This document shows, one piece after another, positions 56,937 to 64,000 of a DNA stretch of 64,000 nt. Positions within the stretch are counted from its first letter, which is position 1. Each line of letters opens with the position of its first letter. A model generated the notes under the pieces. That model was not told the origin of the DNA. It ran no database searches and saw only the letters and a list, made by a program, of their open reading frames with translations. Position numbers and translations under genes: made by a program. The DNA lies in the NCBI GenBank assembly GCA_019634715.1, contig JAHCAU010000002.1, positions 186,001-250,000 of the forward strand, read 5' to 3'. The stretch comes from Lysobacter sp. (GTDB lineage: Bacteria > Pseudomonadota > Gammaproteobacteria > Xanthomonadales > Xanthomonadaceae).

Positions 56937-58862
56937 ATGAGCGGCAACGACGCAACGACGACCGGGCCTGCCTTCGACGGCCGCGCCTACGCCCGCGACC
57001 TCACCCCGGCGCCGGGCGTCTACCGCATGTACGCCGCCGACGACAGCCTGCTCTACGTCGGCAAGGCGGCGTCGCTGAAGAAGCGCGTCGCCAGCTATTT
57101 CACCAAGGCCCTGCCCACGCGCACCGCGCTGATGGTGTCGCAGATCGCGCGCATGGACGTCACCGTCACGCGCACGCCGGTCGAAGCGCTGCTGCTGGAA
57201 AACCAGCTCATCAAGTCGCTGCGCCCGCGCTACAACGTGCTGCTGCGCGACGACAAGAGCTACCCCTTCGTGGTGCTCACCCGCGAAGCCTGGCCGCGGA
57301 TCGCGGTGCATCGCGGCCCGCGCTCGCTGCCGGGCCGCTATTTCGGGCCGTATCCCAGCGGACTCGCGGTGCGCGAAACGCTCAACCTGATGCAGAAGAT
57401 CTTCCGCCTGCGCAGTTGCGAGGACAGCGTGTTCCGCAACCGCTCGCGGCCCTGCCTGCAGCACCAGATCGACCGCTGCAGCGCGCCCTGCGTAGGCCTG
57501 GTGCAGGCGCGCGACTACGCCGACACCGTGCGCCAGGCGACCATGCTCCTCGATGGCCGTAGCGACGACCTCACCGCCGAACTGACCGCATCGATGGAAC
57601 AGGCCAGCGAACGCCTGGATTTCGAGGACGCCGCGCGCCTGCGCGACCTCGTCGCGTCGATCCGCAAGCTGCAGTCGCGCCAGTACGTCGACGGCAGCGC
57701 CGCCGACCTCGACGTGCTCGCGGTGGCGATGAAGGGCGCGCAGGCCTGCGTGCTGCTGTTGATGTTCCGCGACGGCCGCAACCTCGGCACGCGCAGCTTC
57801 TTCCCCAAGACCAACGGCGAGGACAGCGCCGAGGAAGTGCTGGGCGCGTTCGTGTCGCAGTACTACGCCGAGCAGACGCCGCCGCGCGAGATCGTGCTCG
57901 ACCGCGACATCCCCGAACGCGAACTGATCGAGGACGCGCTGGGCCTGTCGGCCGGGCGCAAGGTGCAGATCAAGACCAGCGTGCGCGGCGAACGCGCCGG
58001 CTACCTCGACCTGGTCCGCCGCAACGCCGAGATGAGCCTGGCCACCGAACTGGGCAGCAACGCCGCGCAGCGCGCCCGCGCCGAAGCCCTGCGCGACATG
58101 CTCGGCCTCGGCGAGGTGCCGCAGCGGATCGAGTGCTTCGACATCAGCCACACCATGGGCGAGGCGACCGTCGCCTCGTGCGTGGTCTTCGATGCTGATG
58201 GCGCGGTGCGCAGCCAGTACCGGCGCTACAACATCGAAGGCATCGAACCGGGCGACGACTACGCCGCCATGCACCAGGCCCTGGAGCGCCGCTTCCGGCG
58301 CGCCGTCGAGGCCCGGGCGGACGCGGAGGGCCTCGACGGCAGCGACGGAGGCGAGGGCAGCGAGCGCGCGCGCGCCCGGGCCGGTGCCGGGGTGCTGCCG
58401 GACGTGCTCCTGATCGATGGCGGCGCCGGCCAGGTCGCCCAGGCCCAGGCCGTGCTGGCCGACCTCGGCGTCACGGGGGTGATGATCGTCGGCGTGGCCA
58501 AGGGCGAGGCACGCCGTGCCGGCGACGAGACGCTGCTGCTGCCCGATGGCCGCGAACTGCATCCCGGTGCCGCCTCGCCGGGGCTGCAACTGGTCCAGCA
58601 GGTGCGCGACGAAGCCCACCGGTTCGCCATCACCGGCCATCGCGGGCGACGCCAGAAAGCACGGACGACGAGCAAACTGGAGGACATTCCCGGCATCGGG
58701 CCGCGCCGACGCGCTAATCTGTTGCGGCATTTCGGCGGCCTCGGCGGCCTGAAGGCCGCGGGCATCGAGGACATCGCCCGCGTCGAAGGCATCAACGCGG
58801 CGCTCGCCGAACGGATCTACGCCAGCCTCCACGGCATCGACACGCAGCAAGGACTCCCATGA
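56937..58862 (+). CDS. uvrC: Excinuclease ABC subunit C
   Basis: Makes both incisions in nucleotide excision repair. It is 641 aa. The GIY-YIG domain starts at GVYRMYAADDSLLYVGKAAS, a UVR motif ASERLDFEDAARLRDLVAS follows, then the RNase H-like domain (ECFDISHTMGE), and C-terminal helix-hairpin-helix motifs (IPGIGPRRRANLLRHF). An Ala/Gly/Asp-rich insertion sits near 461-490, before LLIDGGAGQ. ATG 56937 is 20 bases after the NHL gene. The end overlaps pgsA (ATGA). Confidence 0.97.
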   Translation: MSGNDATTTGPAFDGRAYARDLTPAPGVYRMYAADDSLLYVGKAASLKKRVASYFTKALPTRTALMVSQIARMDVTVTRTPVEALLLENQLIKSLRPRYNVLLRDDKSYPFVVLTREAWPRIAVHRGPRSLPGRYFGPYPSGLAVRETLNLMQKIFRLRSCEDSVFRNRSRPCLQHQIDRCSAPCVGLVQARDYADTVRQATMLLDGRSDDLTAELTASMEQASERLDFEDAARLRDLVASIRKLQSRQYVDGSAADLDVLAVAMKGAQACVLLLMFRDGRNLGTRSFFPKTNGEDSAEEVLGAFVSQYYAEQTPPREIVLDRDIPERELIEDALGLSAGRKVQIKTSVRGERAGYLDLVRRNAEMSLATELGSNAAQRARAEALRDMLGLGEVPQRIECFDISHTMGEATVASCVVFDADGAVRSQYRRYNIEGIEPGDDYAAMHQALERRFRRAVEARADAEGLDGSDGGEGSERARARAGAGVLPDVLLIDGGAGQVAQAQAVLADLGVTGVMIVGVAKGEARRAGDETLLLPDGRELHPGAASPGLQLVQQVRDEAHRFAITGHRGRRQKARTTSKLEDIPGIGPRRRANLLRHFGGLGGLKAAGIEDIARVEGINAALAERIYASLHGIDTQQGLP

Positions 58863-59479
58863 AGTTGACGGTACCGACCCTCCTCACCCTCGCGCGGATC
58901 GTGATGATCCCCGTGCTGGTGCTGGTGTTCTACCTGCCGTACGCATGGACCAACTTCGCCTGTGCCGGCTTGTTCGCGCTCGCGGCGTTCACCGACTGGC
59001 TCGACGGCTGGATCGCGCGCCGCTACCACCAGTTCTCCGCCTTCGGCGCCTTCCTCGATCCGGTCGCCGACAAGCTGATGGTCGCGGTGGCCCTGTTCCT
59101 GATCGTGCAGGGCCATCCCACGCGCTGGATGACGCTGTGGGCGCTGGTGATCGTGGGCCGCGAAATCGCGGTGTCGGCGTTGCGCGAATGGATGGCGGAG
59201 ATCGGCCAGCGCGCGACGGTGAAAGTCGCTTTCATCGGAAAAATCAAGACTGTCGCGCAGATGGTCGCGCTGCTATGCTTGCTTTATTCGGTGACACCGG
59301 ACACGCCTCCACGTGCGATGCCATGGATGGGCCAGCCCATCTTCCACATCGGCGAATGGATGCTGGCGGCCGCCGCGATCCTGACCCTCTGGTCCGGAGC
59401 GCAGTACCTCAAGGCGGCCTGGCCCGCCCTGATGGCGGAGGAAGGCAAGCGGGTCGAAAGTGTTGACAGAGCCGAATAA
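58859..59479 (+). CDS. pgsA: CDP-diacylglycerol-glycerol-3-phosphate 3-phosphatidyltransferase
   Basis: Makes phosphatidylglycerophosphate on the inner membrane, the first step to phosphatidylglycerol and cardiolipin. It is 206 aa with about four or five membrane helices. The CDP-alcohol transferase motif is intact: DGWIARRYHQFSAFGAFLD with VADK. uvrC-pgsA is the common gammaproteobacterial pair. The promoter of the next tRNA lies in its last codons. Confidence 0.96.
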   Translation: MKLTVPTLLTLARIVMIPVLVLVFYLPYAWTNFACAGLFALAAFTDWLDGWIARRYHQFSAFGAFLDPVADKLMVAVALFLIVQGHPTRWMTLWALVIVGREIAVSALREWMAEIGQRATVKVAFIGKIKTVAQMVALLCLLYSVTPDTPPRAMPWMGQPIFHIGEWMLAAAAILTLWSGAQYLKAAWPALMAEEGKRVESVDRAE

Positions 59480-59490
59480 GCTTGTAAAAT
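59463..59490 (+). promoter_or_regulatory. Sigma70 promoter of tRNA-Gly
   Basis: A perfect TTGACA (59463-59468) and TAAAAT (59485-59490) with a 16-base spacer. The -35 box lies inside the last pgsA codons. The start would be about seven bases before the mature tRNA. Confidence 0.75.
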
Positions 59491-59503
59491 TTCAGTCTCT
59501 TCT

Positions 59504-59579
<76 letters not shown>

Positions 59580-59620
59580 AGTTATGATCTACAGACATCT
59601 ACTGACGTCTGTAAGTCGTT

Positions 59621-59647
59621 GAAAAGAGGGGCTTCGGCCCCTTTTTT
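59621..59647 (+). terminator. Rho-independent terminator after tRNA-Gly
   Basis: AGGGGC / GCCCCT stem with a TTCG loop, an A-rich left flank and TTTTTT at the right. Just upstream a second hairpin pairs ACAGAC (59591) with GTCTGT (59607-59612). Confidence 0.85.
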
Positions 59648-59805
59648 CATTCCAGCGAGCGCCACGGAAATCCACCCACAGCCAGCCTTTTTTAGGCGCC
59701 AATCTAGGCACAGGAATACGGGTGAGACGGCTTCCGGATAGTTGCTGGGGCTGAGCGGGAACCATGACGAGCATAGGGCCTAAGTCATCACTTAGGAGCC
59801 TCGAA

Positions 59806-61749
59806 ATGGCACTCTCTGATCTGACCGTCCGGCAGGCCAAGACCACCGGCAAACGCTACACCCTCTACGACAACGACTGCCTGAGCCTGATGGTCTCTGC
59901 CGCAGGCGGCAAGTCGTGGATCTTCCGTTACTGCTGGCTGGGCAAGCAAAAGCGCATGTCCCTGGGCAACTATCCCGCCCTCAGCCTGCGCGAGGCCCGC
60001 GCCGAGCGGGACAAGGCCCAGGTTCTGCTTGCCAAGGGAATTGATCCCCAGATCGAACGCGACCAGCGGCGGCACGCGGCCAAGCTGGCAGGCGAATACA
60101 CCTTCAAGAACGTCTTCGACGCCTGGGTCGAGCATCGCCGCAAGGAACTCAAGGAAGGCCGTCAAAGCACGCTTTCGCAGATCCTGCGCATCTTCAACAA
60201 GGACGTGTTGCCTACCCTGGGGAAGATGTCGATCTACGACATTCGCCGGCCCCAGCTCGTGGGCGTCGTGGCGGCGATCGAGAAGCGCAAGGCGTTCACC
60301 ACCGCCGAGAAGGTCCGCACCTGGTTCAACCAGATGTTCCGCTATGCCCTGGTCATCGCCGAGGGGCTGGAAGTCAACCCTGCAGCGGACCTGGACGTGG
60401 TGGCCGAGCCCAAGCCCCCGGTGGCCCACAACCCCTATCTGCACCTGCCCGAGCTGCCCGAGTTCCTTCAGAAGCTCCGACGCTATAACCCCCGGGGCTG
60501 GCAGACCCAGCTTGGCGTCCGGCTGCTGTTCCTGACGGGGGTGCGCACGGGCGAGCTGCGCCTGGCCGAGCCTGAGCAATTCGACCTCGACCGCGGCTTG
60601 TGGATCATCCCGCCGCAGGTCGTCAAGCAACTCCAGGACGAAATGCGCAAGGCCGGCAAGCGGCCGCAGGACGTGCCGCCCTACATCGTGCCCCTGTCCC
60701 TGCAGGCCATCGAGATCGTGCGCTATCTCTTGGGCGTGATGCGGCCGGCGCAGAAGTACCTGTTGTCGCACCGCAGCGAACTCAAGAAGCGCATCAGCGA
60801 GAACACTCTCAACAAGGCCGTGCAACTCATGGGCTACGAGGGGCGCCTGACCGGCCACGGCATCCGCGGCACTATCTCGACGGCACTCAACGAAATCGGC
60901 TACCCGAAGATTTGGGTGGACGCGCAGCTTTCGCACTCTGACCCGAACAAGGTCAGCTCGGCCTACAACCACGCCAAGTACGTGGAGCCTCGGCGTCGCA
61001 TGATGCAGGACTGGGCAGACCGTCTCGACCTGCTCGAACAGGGCGAAGTGGAAGCCGCGAGCGCGCACCTGACCATCCGTATCGACGGGGTGCCGGCGAT
61101 GGCGGAAGTGGAGGAAGCGGTGGGCGCGGTCCCTGCGGTGGCCGAGCCCACTGTCGCTGGTGTGCCGCCCGTGGTGGCCACGCCCATCGTCGTGACCCCG
61201 AACAGCGGTGGAATCACGTTCCAGCGGCTGTCGCAGGTGCCGCCGCCTCCGGTGCATGCCCCGGAGCCGGAGGTGTCCGCCATCCAGCGCGAGCGCGAAG
61301 AAATGCTGGCCATCTACGAGTCGCCGAACAATCTACCGGTCCCGCTGTTCGGCAAGCTGGCCGGGAAGTCCAAGGACCAGATCAACCGCGAGCTGAAAGC
61401 CGGCAAGCTGCTGTCCATCAGCTTGGGCAATCGGGGGCAGCGGGTTCCCGACTGGCAACTGGTGCCGCTCAAACACAAGCTGGCCCAGGTGCTCATGAAC
61501 CAGTGCCCGCACGCGGATTCGTGGGATCTGTACCGCATGCTGACCCAGCCTCACCCCGACCTGGGTGATCGCGCGGCTATCGATGCGGTCACGCCGACCA
61601 ACGTGCCTGCGATCATCCGGGTCCTCATGGGCGACTACCAGCGCCATGAGGATGCGCACGAAGTCATTGCCATGCGGCCCGTCCCCGAGAATGTGCGGCT
61701 GAGCGTCCGTCGGCTGGTGGATAGCGCCGCGGTGCTTGAGGGGGCTTAA
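59806..61749 (+). CDS. Tyrosine recombinase (ICEclc-type integrase) with extra C-terminal domain
   Basis: 647 aa. ATG 59806 has AGGAG upstream and is preferred over 59764. The N-terminal DUF4102-type domain (LSLMVSAAGGKSWIFRYCWLG) binds arm sites. The catalytic part shows TGVRTGELRL, GHGIRGTI (HxxR) and the late LSHSD...AYNHAKY with the probable Tyr nucleophile. Residues about 430-647 are an extension: a Pro/Val-rich linker, then a helical domain ending LTQPHPDLGDRAAIDAVTP, which resembles the DUF2384 (MbcA/ParS) toxin-binding fold. Confidence 0.93.
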   Translation: MALSDLTVRQAKTTGKRYTLYDNDCLSLMVSAAGGKSWIFRYCWLGKQKRMSLGNYPALSLREARAERDKAQVLLAKGIDPQIERDQRRHAAKLAGEYTFKNVFDAWVEHRRKELKEGRQSTLSQILRIFNKDVLPTLGKMSIYDIRRPQLVGVVAAIEKRKAFTTAEKVRTWFNQMFRYALVIAEGLEVNPAADLDVVAEPKPPVAHNPYLHLPELPEFLQKLRRYNPRGWQTQLGVRLLFLTGVRTGELRLAEPEQFDLDRGLWIIPPQVVKQLQDEMRKAGKRPQDVPPYIVPLSLQAIEIVRYLLGVMRPAQKYLLSHRSELKKRISENTLNKAVQLMGYEGRLTGHGIRGTISTALNEIGYPKIWVDAQLSHSDPNKVSSAYNHAKYVEPRRRMMQDWADRLDLLEQGEVEAASAHLTIRIDGVPAMAEVEEAVGAVPAVAEPTVAGVPPVVATPIVVTPNSGGITFQRLSQVPPPPVHAPEPEVSAIQREREEMLAIYESPNNLPVPLFGKLAGKSKDQINRELKAGKLLSISLGNRGQRVPDWQLVPLKHKLAQVLMNQCPHADSWDLYRMLTQPHPDLGDRAAIDAVTPTNVPAIIRVLMGDYQRHEDAHEVIAMRPVPENVRLSVRRLVDSAAVLEGA

Positions 61750-61797
61750 TCCCTGCTTCAACCTATGGCCAGGGTCATGGCCCCGGCCATAGGGGTG

Positions 61798-62445
61798 TCA
61801 TTGCGTGGTGGCGTCAGCCCCGGTGACTTGCAGCGCTCTGCGCTCGAATCGCTCCGAAACGGAGTCGGCTTGCGCGTGGGGCCGCTGCAGGTAGGTCACG
61901 ATTTCATAGGGGCCTTCGGCGAGGGGGCGCATGGCGATCCCCCACCCATGGGCACGCTCGATGCACGATCGCGCAGATACTCCGATGCCGTAGCCCGCCG
62001 CAACCCATAGCGCCATCATCTCGAAAGAAGTCACCCGCTGGATGATTTTCTGAGCCGTCGGCATGAGAGAGGCCAGCATCTCATCGAGCAGGGAGCAAGT
62101 CTCCGCCTGCCAGCGGTAGATTGGGTAGTCCTGAAGATCGGTGATGGTAAGCATCTCCTGGTCGATCAGGCGGAACTGCGGCGGCATGGCCACGGCCATG
62201 TTCTCGGTCCACAGGGGGTGCGTGATGAGGGCCGGGTCGCTGCCCCCGTGCGATGATACCCCGACGTCGTAGCGGCCCTCGTGAAGTCCCTCAAGCAGAG
62301 CGTCACCTGCAACCTCATGAAAGCTGAGGATGACGCCTGGTTCTTCCGCGCGTTGCCGTGCGAGAAGCGCCGAAAGTTGTGCTGAAGCTACGCCTGGCGC
62401 TACCGCGAGCCTGAGACGGGGGGACGGGCTGGTGGCATCGTGCAT
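61798..62445 (-). CDS. LysR-type substrate-binding domain protein without DNA-binding domain
   Basis: 215 aa from ATG 62445, with GGGGG upstream on the minus strand. It matches only the inducer-binding part of a LysR regulator (LRLAVAPGVASAQLSALLARQ through VTSFEMMALWVAAGYGIGVSAR). The helix-turn-helix that should precede it is absent; the upstream DNA carries an XRE gene on the other strand. It may be a regulator remnant or a ligand-sensing partner of the intact LysR at 62860. Confidence 0.8.
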   Translation of the reverse strand: MHDATSPSPRLRLAVAPGVASAQLSALLARQRAEEPGVILSFHEVAGDALLEGLHEGRYDVGVSSHGGSDPALITHPLWTENMAVAMPPQFRLIDQEMLTITDLQDYPIYRWQAETCSLLDEMLASLMPTAQKIIQRVTSFEMMALWVAAGYGIGVSARSCIERAHGWGIAMRPLAEGPYEIVTYLQRPHAQADSVSERFERRALQVTGADATTQ

Positions 62446-62500
62446 AAGAGCCCCCAAGAAGAGAATTGATCAAGAAAACAAGGCGACATGATAAGCATGA

Positions 62501-62524
62501 GTTAAATTTGACGTGGTTAAATTT
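62501..62524. promoter_or_regulatory. Direct repeat GTTAAATTT, possible operator
   Basis: GTTAAATTT occurs at 62501-62509 and 62516-62524, 15 bases apart, in the A+T-rich space between the LysR fragment and the XRE gene. It may be bound by the XRE or LysR protein. Confidence 0.4.
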
Positions 62525-62549
62525 TAGTCATTGCTCGACGCTTCTGCTA

Positions 62550-62843
62550 ATGCAGAAGCGTACTGTTCAACGAGGTCGTCCCCCAGGCACAACCCGATAT
62601 GAAGCCGAGCCAGCCCTGGCTTTCGGTAAAGCTGTGCGCGCGTTTCGCAAGGATCAGAAAGTTGCCCAAGAGGAGTTGGCTGCGCTGGCTGGGATCGAGC
62701 GTTCGCATATGGGCAAGATTGAGCGGGGGGAGCACATGCCCTCCTTGGCCGTGATATTGAAGGTCGCCACTGCGCTCAAGATCAGTGGCACCGAATTGAT
62801 GGCTGCAACGGAGCGCAACATGAGCTCCGCTGTCGAGTCTTGA
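62550..62843 (+). CDS. XRE-family helix-turn-helix regulator
   Basis: 97 aa. The HTH covers about residues 29-85: FGKAVRAFRKDQKVAQEELAALAGI, then RSHMGKIERGEHMPSLAVILKVA. ATG 62550 is preferred over a TTG at 62466. It likely controls the early genes of the element. Confidence 0.93.
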   Translation: MQKRTVQRGRPPGTTRYEAEPALAFGKAVRAFRKDQKVAQEELAALAGIERSHMGKIERGEHMPSLAVILKVATALKISGTELMAATERNMSSAVES

Positions 62844-62859
62844 GGCTGGCGTCGAGGCG

Positions 62860-63750
62860 TTAGCCGCCCAAACCTTCGCGTAGGCGAATGATAAATCGCT
62901 CCAGCGAGACCGGCACATCGTCACGGTCAGGTCGAAGCAGGTAGGTTGTGATGATCGCTGACTCCACGGCCAAGGGGCGGATCACGACGTCCGGTCGCTG
63001 GCTGGCCGGAATCTTGGTCGCCGCTATAAAGCCGACACCGTAGCCGGCGCCGACCAGCGTGAGCATCATGTCCAGAGAGGTTACATGCTCGACGACGTTT
63101 TGCCGGTGATCGAGAGGCCCAAGGAGTCGCGCCAGTTCATGGCAGTAGCCCTCGCAAACCCGTGGGTCGCACAGGACGAGCGGATGGCCACCAAGTTCAT
63201 GGAGAGGAACCTCCTTGTGGGCGAGCAGCTCGTGCCGGGCTGGAATGGCGATGACCAGTGGATCTTCCCAGATTGGCTCAGCAATGATGCCCTCGCCCAC
63301 ATTCGCGGTGTGCGCGAAGCCGAGCATGAAGTCGCCTGATCGGAGGCCACGGAGTTGGTCAGCCAGCGGAACTTCGGATAGACGAACCTCCAATTCCGGT
63401 TCTTCTGCACGGCATTGGGCGAGAAACGCTGATAGTCGAGGGTCAAGCGCTCCGTCGGATACAGCTATGCGCAGGCTGCCTCGCATTCCGGCTGCTACAG
63501 CTCGGACGTTCTCACGTGCCTGCTCCAATATGGAGAACAGGCGCCGGGTATCTTGCAGGAACGCAGTTCCTGCGGCAGTTAGCTTTGTTCCTCTGCGGTT
63601 TCGCTCAAAGAGAAGAACTCCTAGCTCTTCCTCCAGTTCTTTGATTGCACGTGATAGCGGTGGCTGCTCAATATGCGAACGCTCGGCGGCCTGTGTGAAA
63701 TTCAGCTCTTCTGCCAAAGCGATGAAGTAGCGAAGGTGTCGCAATTCCAT
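62860..63750 (-). CDS. LysR-family transcriptional regulator
   Basis: 296 aa. The N-terminal HTH (MELRHLRYFIALAEELNFT...QPPLSRAIKELEEELG) and the inducer-binding domain (LRIAVSDGALDPRLSAFLAQ) are complete. It is most like regulators of aromatic catabolism in the HTH start, but the target is unknown. ATG 63750 is preferred because the canonical ELRHLRYF begins there. Confidence 0.93.
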   Translation of the reverse strand: MELRHLRYFIALAEELNFTQAAERSHIEQPPLSRAIKELEEELGVLLFERNRRGTKLTAAGTAFLQDTRRLFSILEQARENVRAVAAGMRGSLRIAVSDGALDPRLSAFLAQCRAEEPELEVRLSEVPLADQLRGLRSGDFMLGFAHTANVGEGIIAEPIWEDPLVIAIPARHELLAHKEVPLHELGGHPLVLCDPRVCEGYCHELARLLGPLDHRQNVVEHVTSLDMMLTLVGAGYGVGFIAATKIPASQRPDVVIRPLAVESAIITTYLLRPDRDDVPVSLERFIIRLREGLGG

Positions 63751-63837
63751 GAGCAATGTTCCTATTCAGACGCCCCCAGACCTCTTTCTGTTGGCTGTGC
63801 TTTATCTAGCGTTCAAGAGCCCAGTCAATCTACGGCG

Positions 63838-64000
63838 CTAAGGTTCAATCTTTACGATGTCACCAATGTCCTGTGCGTATGCGAGTGCATAGCGGTGCAG
63901 ATGCGGATCCACCGTGAGCAGCTTGTCCAACGTCGATGAGACCATGCGTGCGAAAGACCGCGACGTCACGCTTTCGCCGTCATGGAATCGCTTGTCCTGG
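63838..64000 (-). CDS. C-terminal fragment of an unrecognised protein (partial)
   Basis: The minus-strand frame enters from the right edge and ends at TAG (63838-63840). The readable end includes RSFARMVSSTLDKLL and HLHRYALAYAQDIGDI and finishes VKIEP. Not recognised. About 85 bases separate it from lysR, the two reading in the same direction. Confidence 0.5.
   Translation of the reverse strand, partial: QDKRFHDGESVTSRSFARMVSSTLDKLLTVDPHLHRYALAYAQDIGDIVKIEP

Noticed and set aside
61798..62445. Frameshifted LysR pseudogene
   Set aside because: The DNA upstream on the same strand codes no HTH in any frame, and the ORF has its own ATG with a G-rich ribosome site, so it is kept as a domain-only gene with a caution.

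Overview
The window is high in G+C (about two thirds by eye). It carries the exbB-exbD-msbA-lpxK-kdsB and uvrC-pgsA orders and GTAG-type palindromic repeats typical of Xanthomonadaceae/Lysobacteraceae. I infer a Lysobacter-like gammaproteobacterial chromosome; the genus is not proven.

Layout. (1) 1-6020: housekeeping genes, with the 3' end of murJ, then ribF-ileS-lspA-ispH and tRNA-Thr(CGT). (2) 6490-40523: a large type VI secretion (T6SS) locus. It opens with a sigma54 activator that lacks a sensor domain (6490) and a small ORF. A first group of six cargo-like genes follows (8000-13930), then the structural operon (14432-35623), then a second group of five unrecognised or GNAT-like genes (35664-40523). 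(3) 40581-47185: small accessory genes, a YhhN membrane protein, a membrane hydroxylase, radA, a phosphoesterase and an NAD(P)-binding protein. (4) 47444-59479: comEC, exbB-exbD-msbA-lpxK, kdsB, a low-molecular-weight phosphatase, a thioredoxin/NHL protein, uvrC and pgsA. (5) 59504-64000: tRNA-Gly(GCC), whose last 18 bases form the left attachment site of an ICEclc/PAGI-2-type integrative element. The element starts with its integrase and runs off the window.

The system of most interest is the T6SS locus. Two good -24/-12 promoters (7943-7958 and 14273-14289) precede the first cargo group and the structural operon. Each has an upstream copy of the same 16-base dyad-like site, CCGGGTGA(WW)TTCCAC. 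This suggests that the adjacent activator switches on apparatus and cargo together. The two sheath proteins TssB and TssC are one 644-residue polypeptide, and no tssH/clpV is present. The operon also encodes Hcp, TssE, TssF, TssG, VgrG, a loading cassette (DUF2169-pentapeptide, pentapeptide, DUF3540, PAAR-like DUF4150), TssJ, TssK, TssL, TssM and TssA.

Candidate effectors include a protein with the LSGC Cys/His signature of CNF1/BLF1-type glutamine deamidases, a clan CD-like cysteine protease with a His-Gly...Cys dyad, a Lys-rich HExxH protein of lower G+C, and two GNAT-fold proteins. No obvious immunity genes accompany them, which points to possible eukaryotic targets. The effector assignments rest on motifs and context only.
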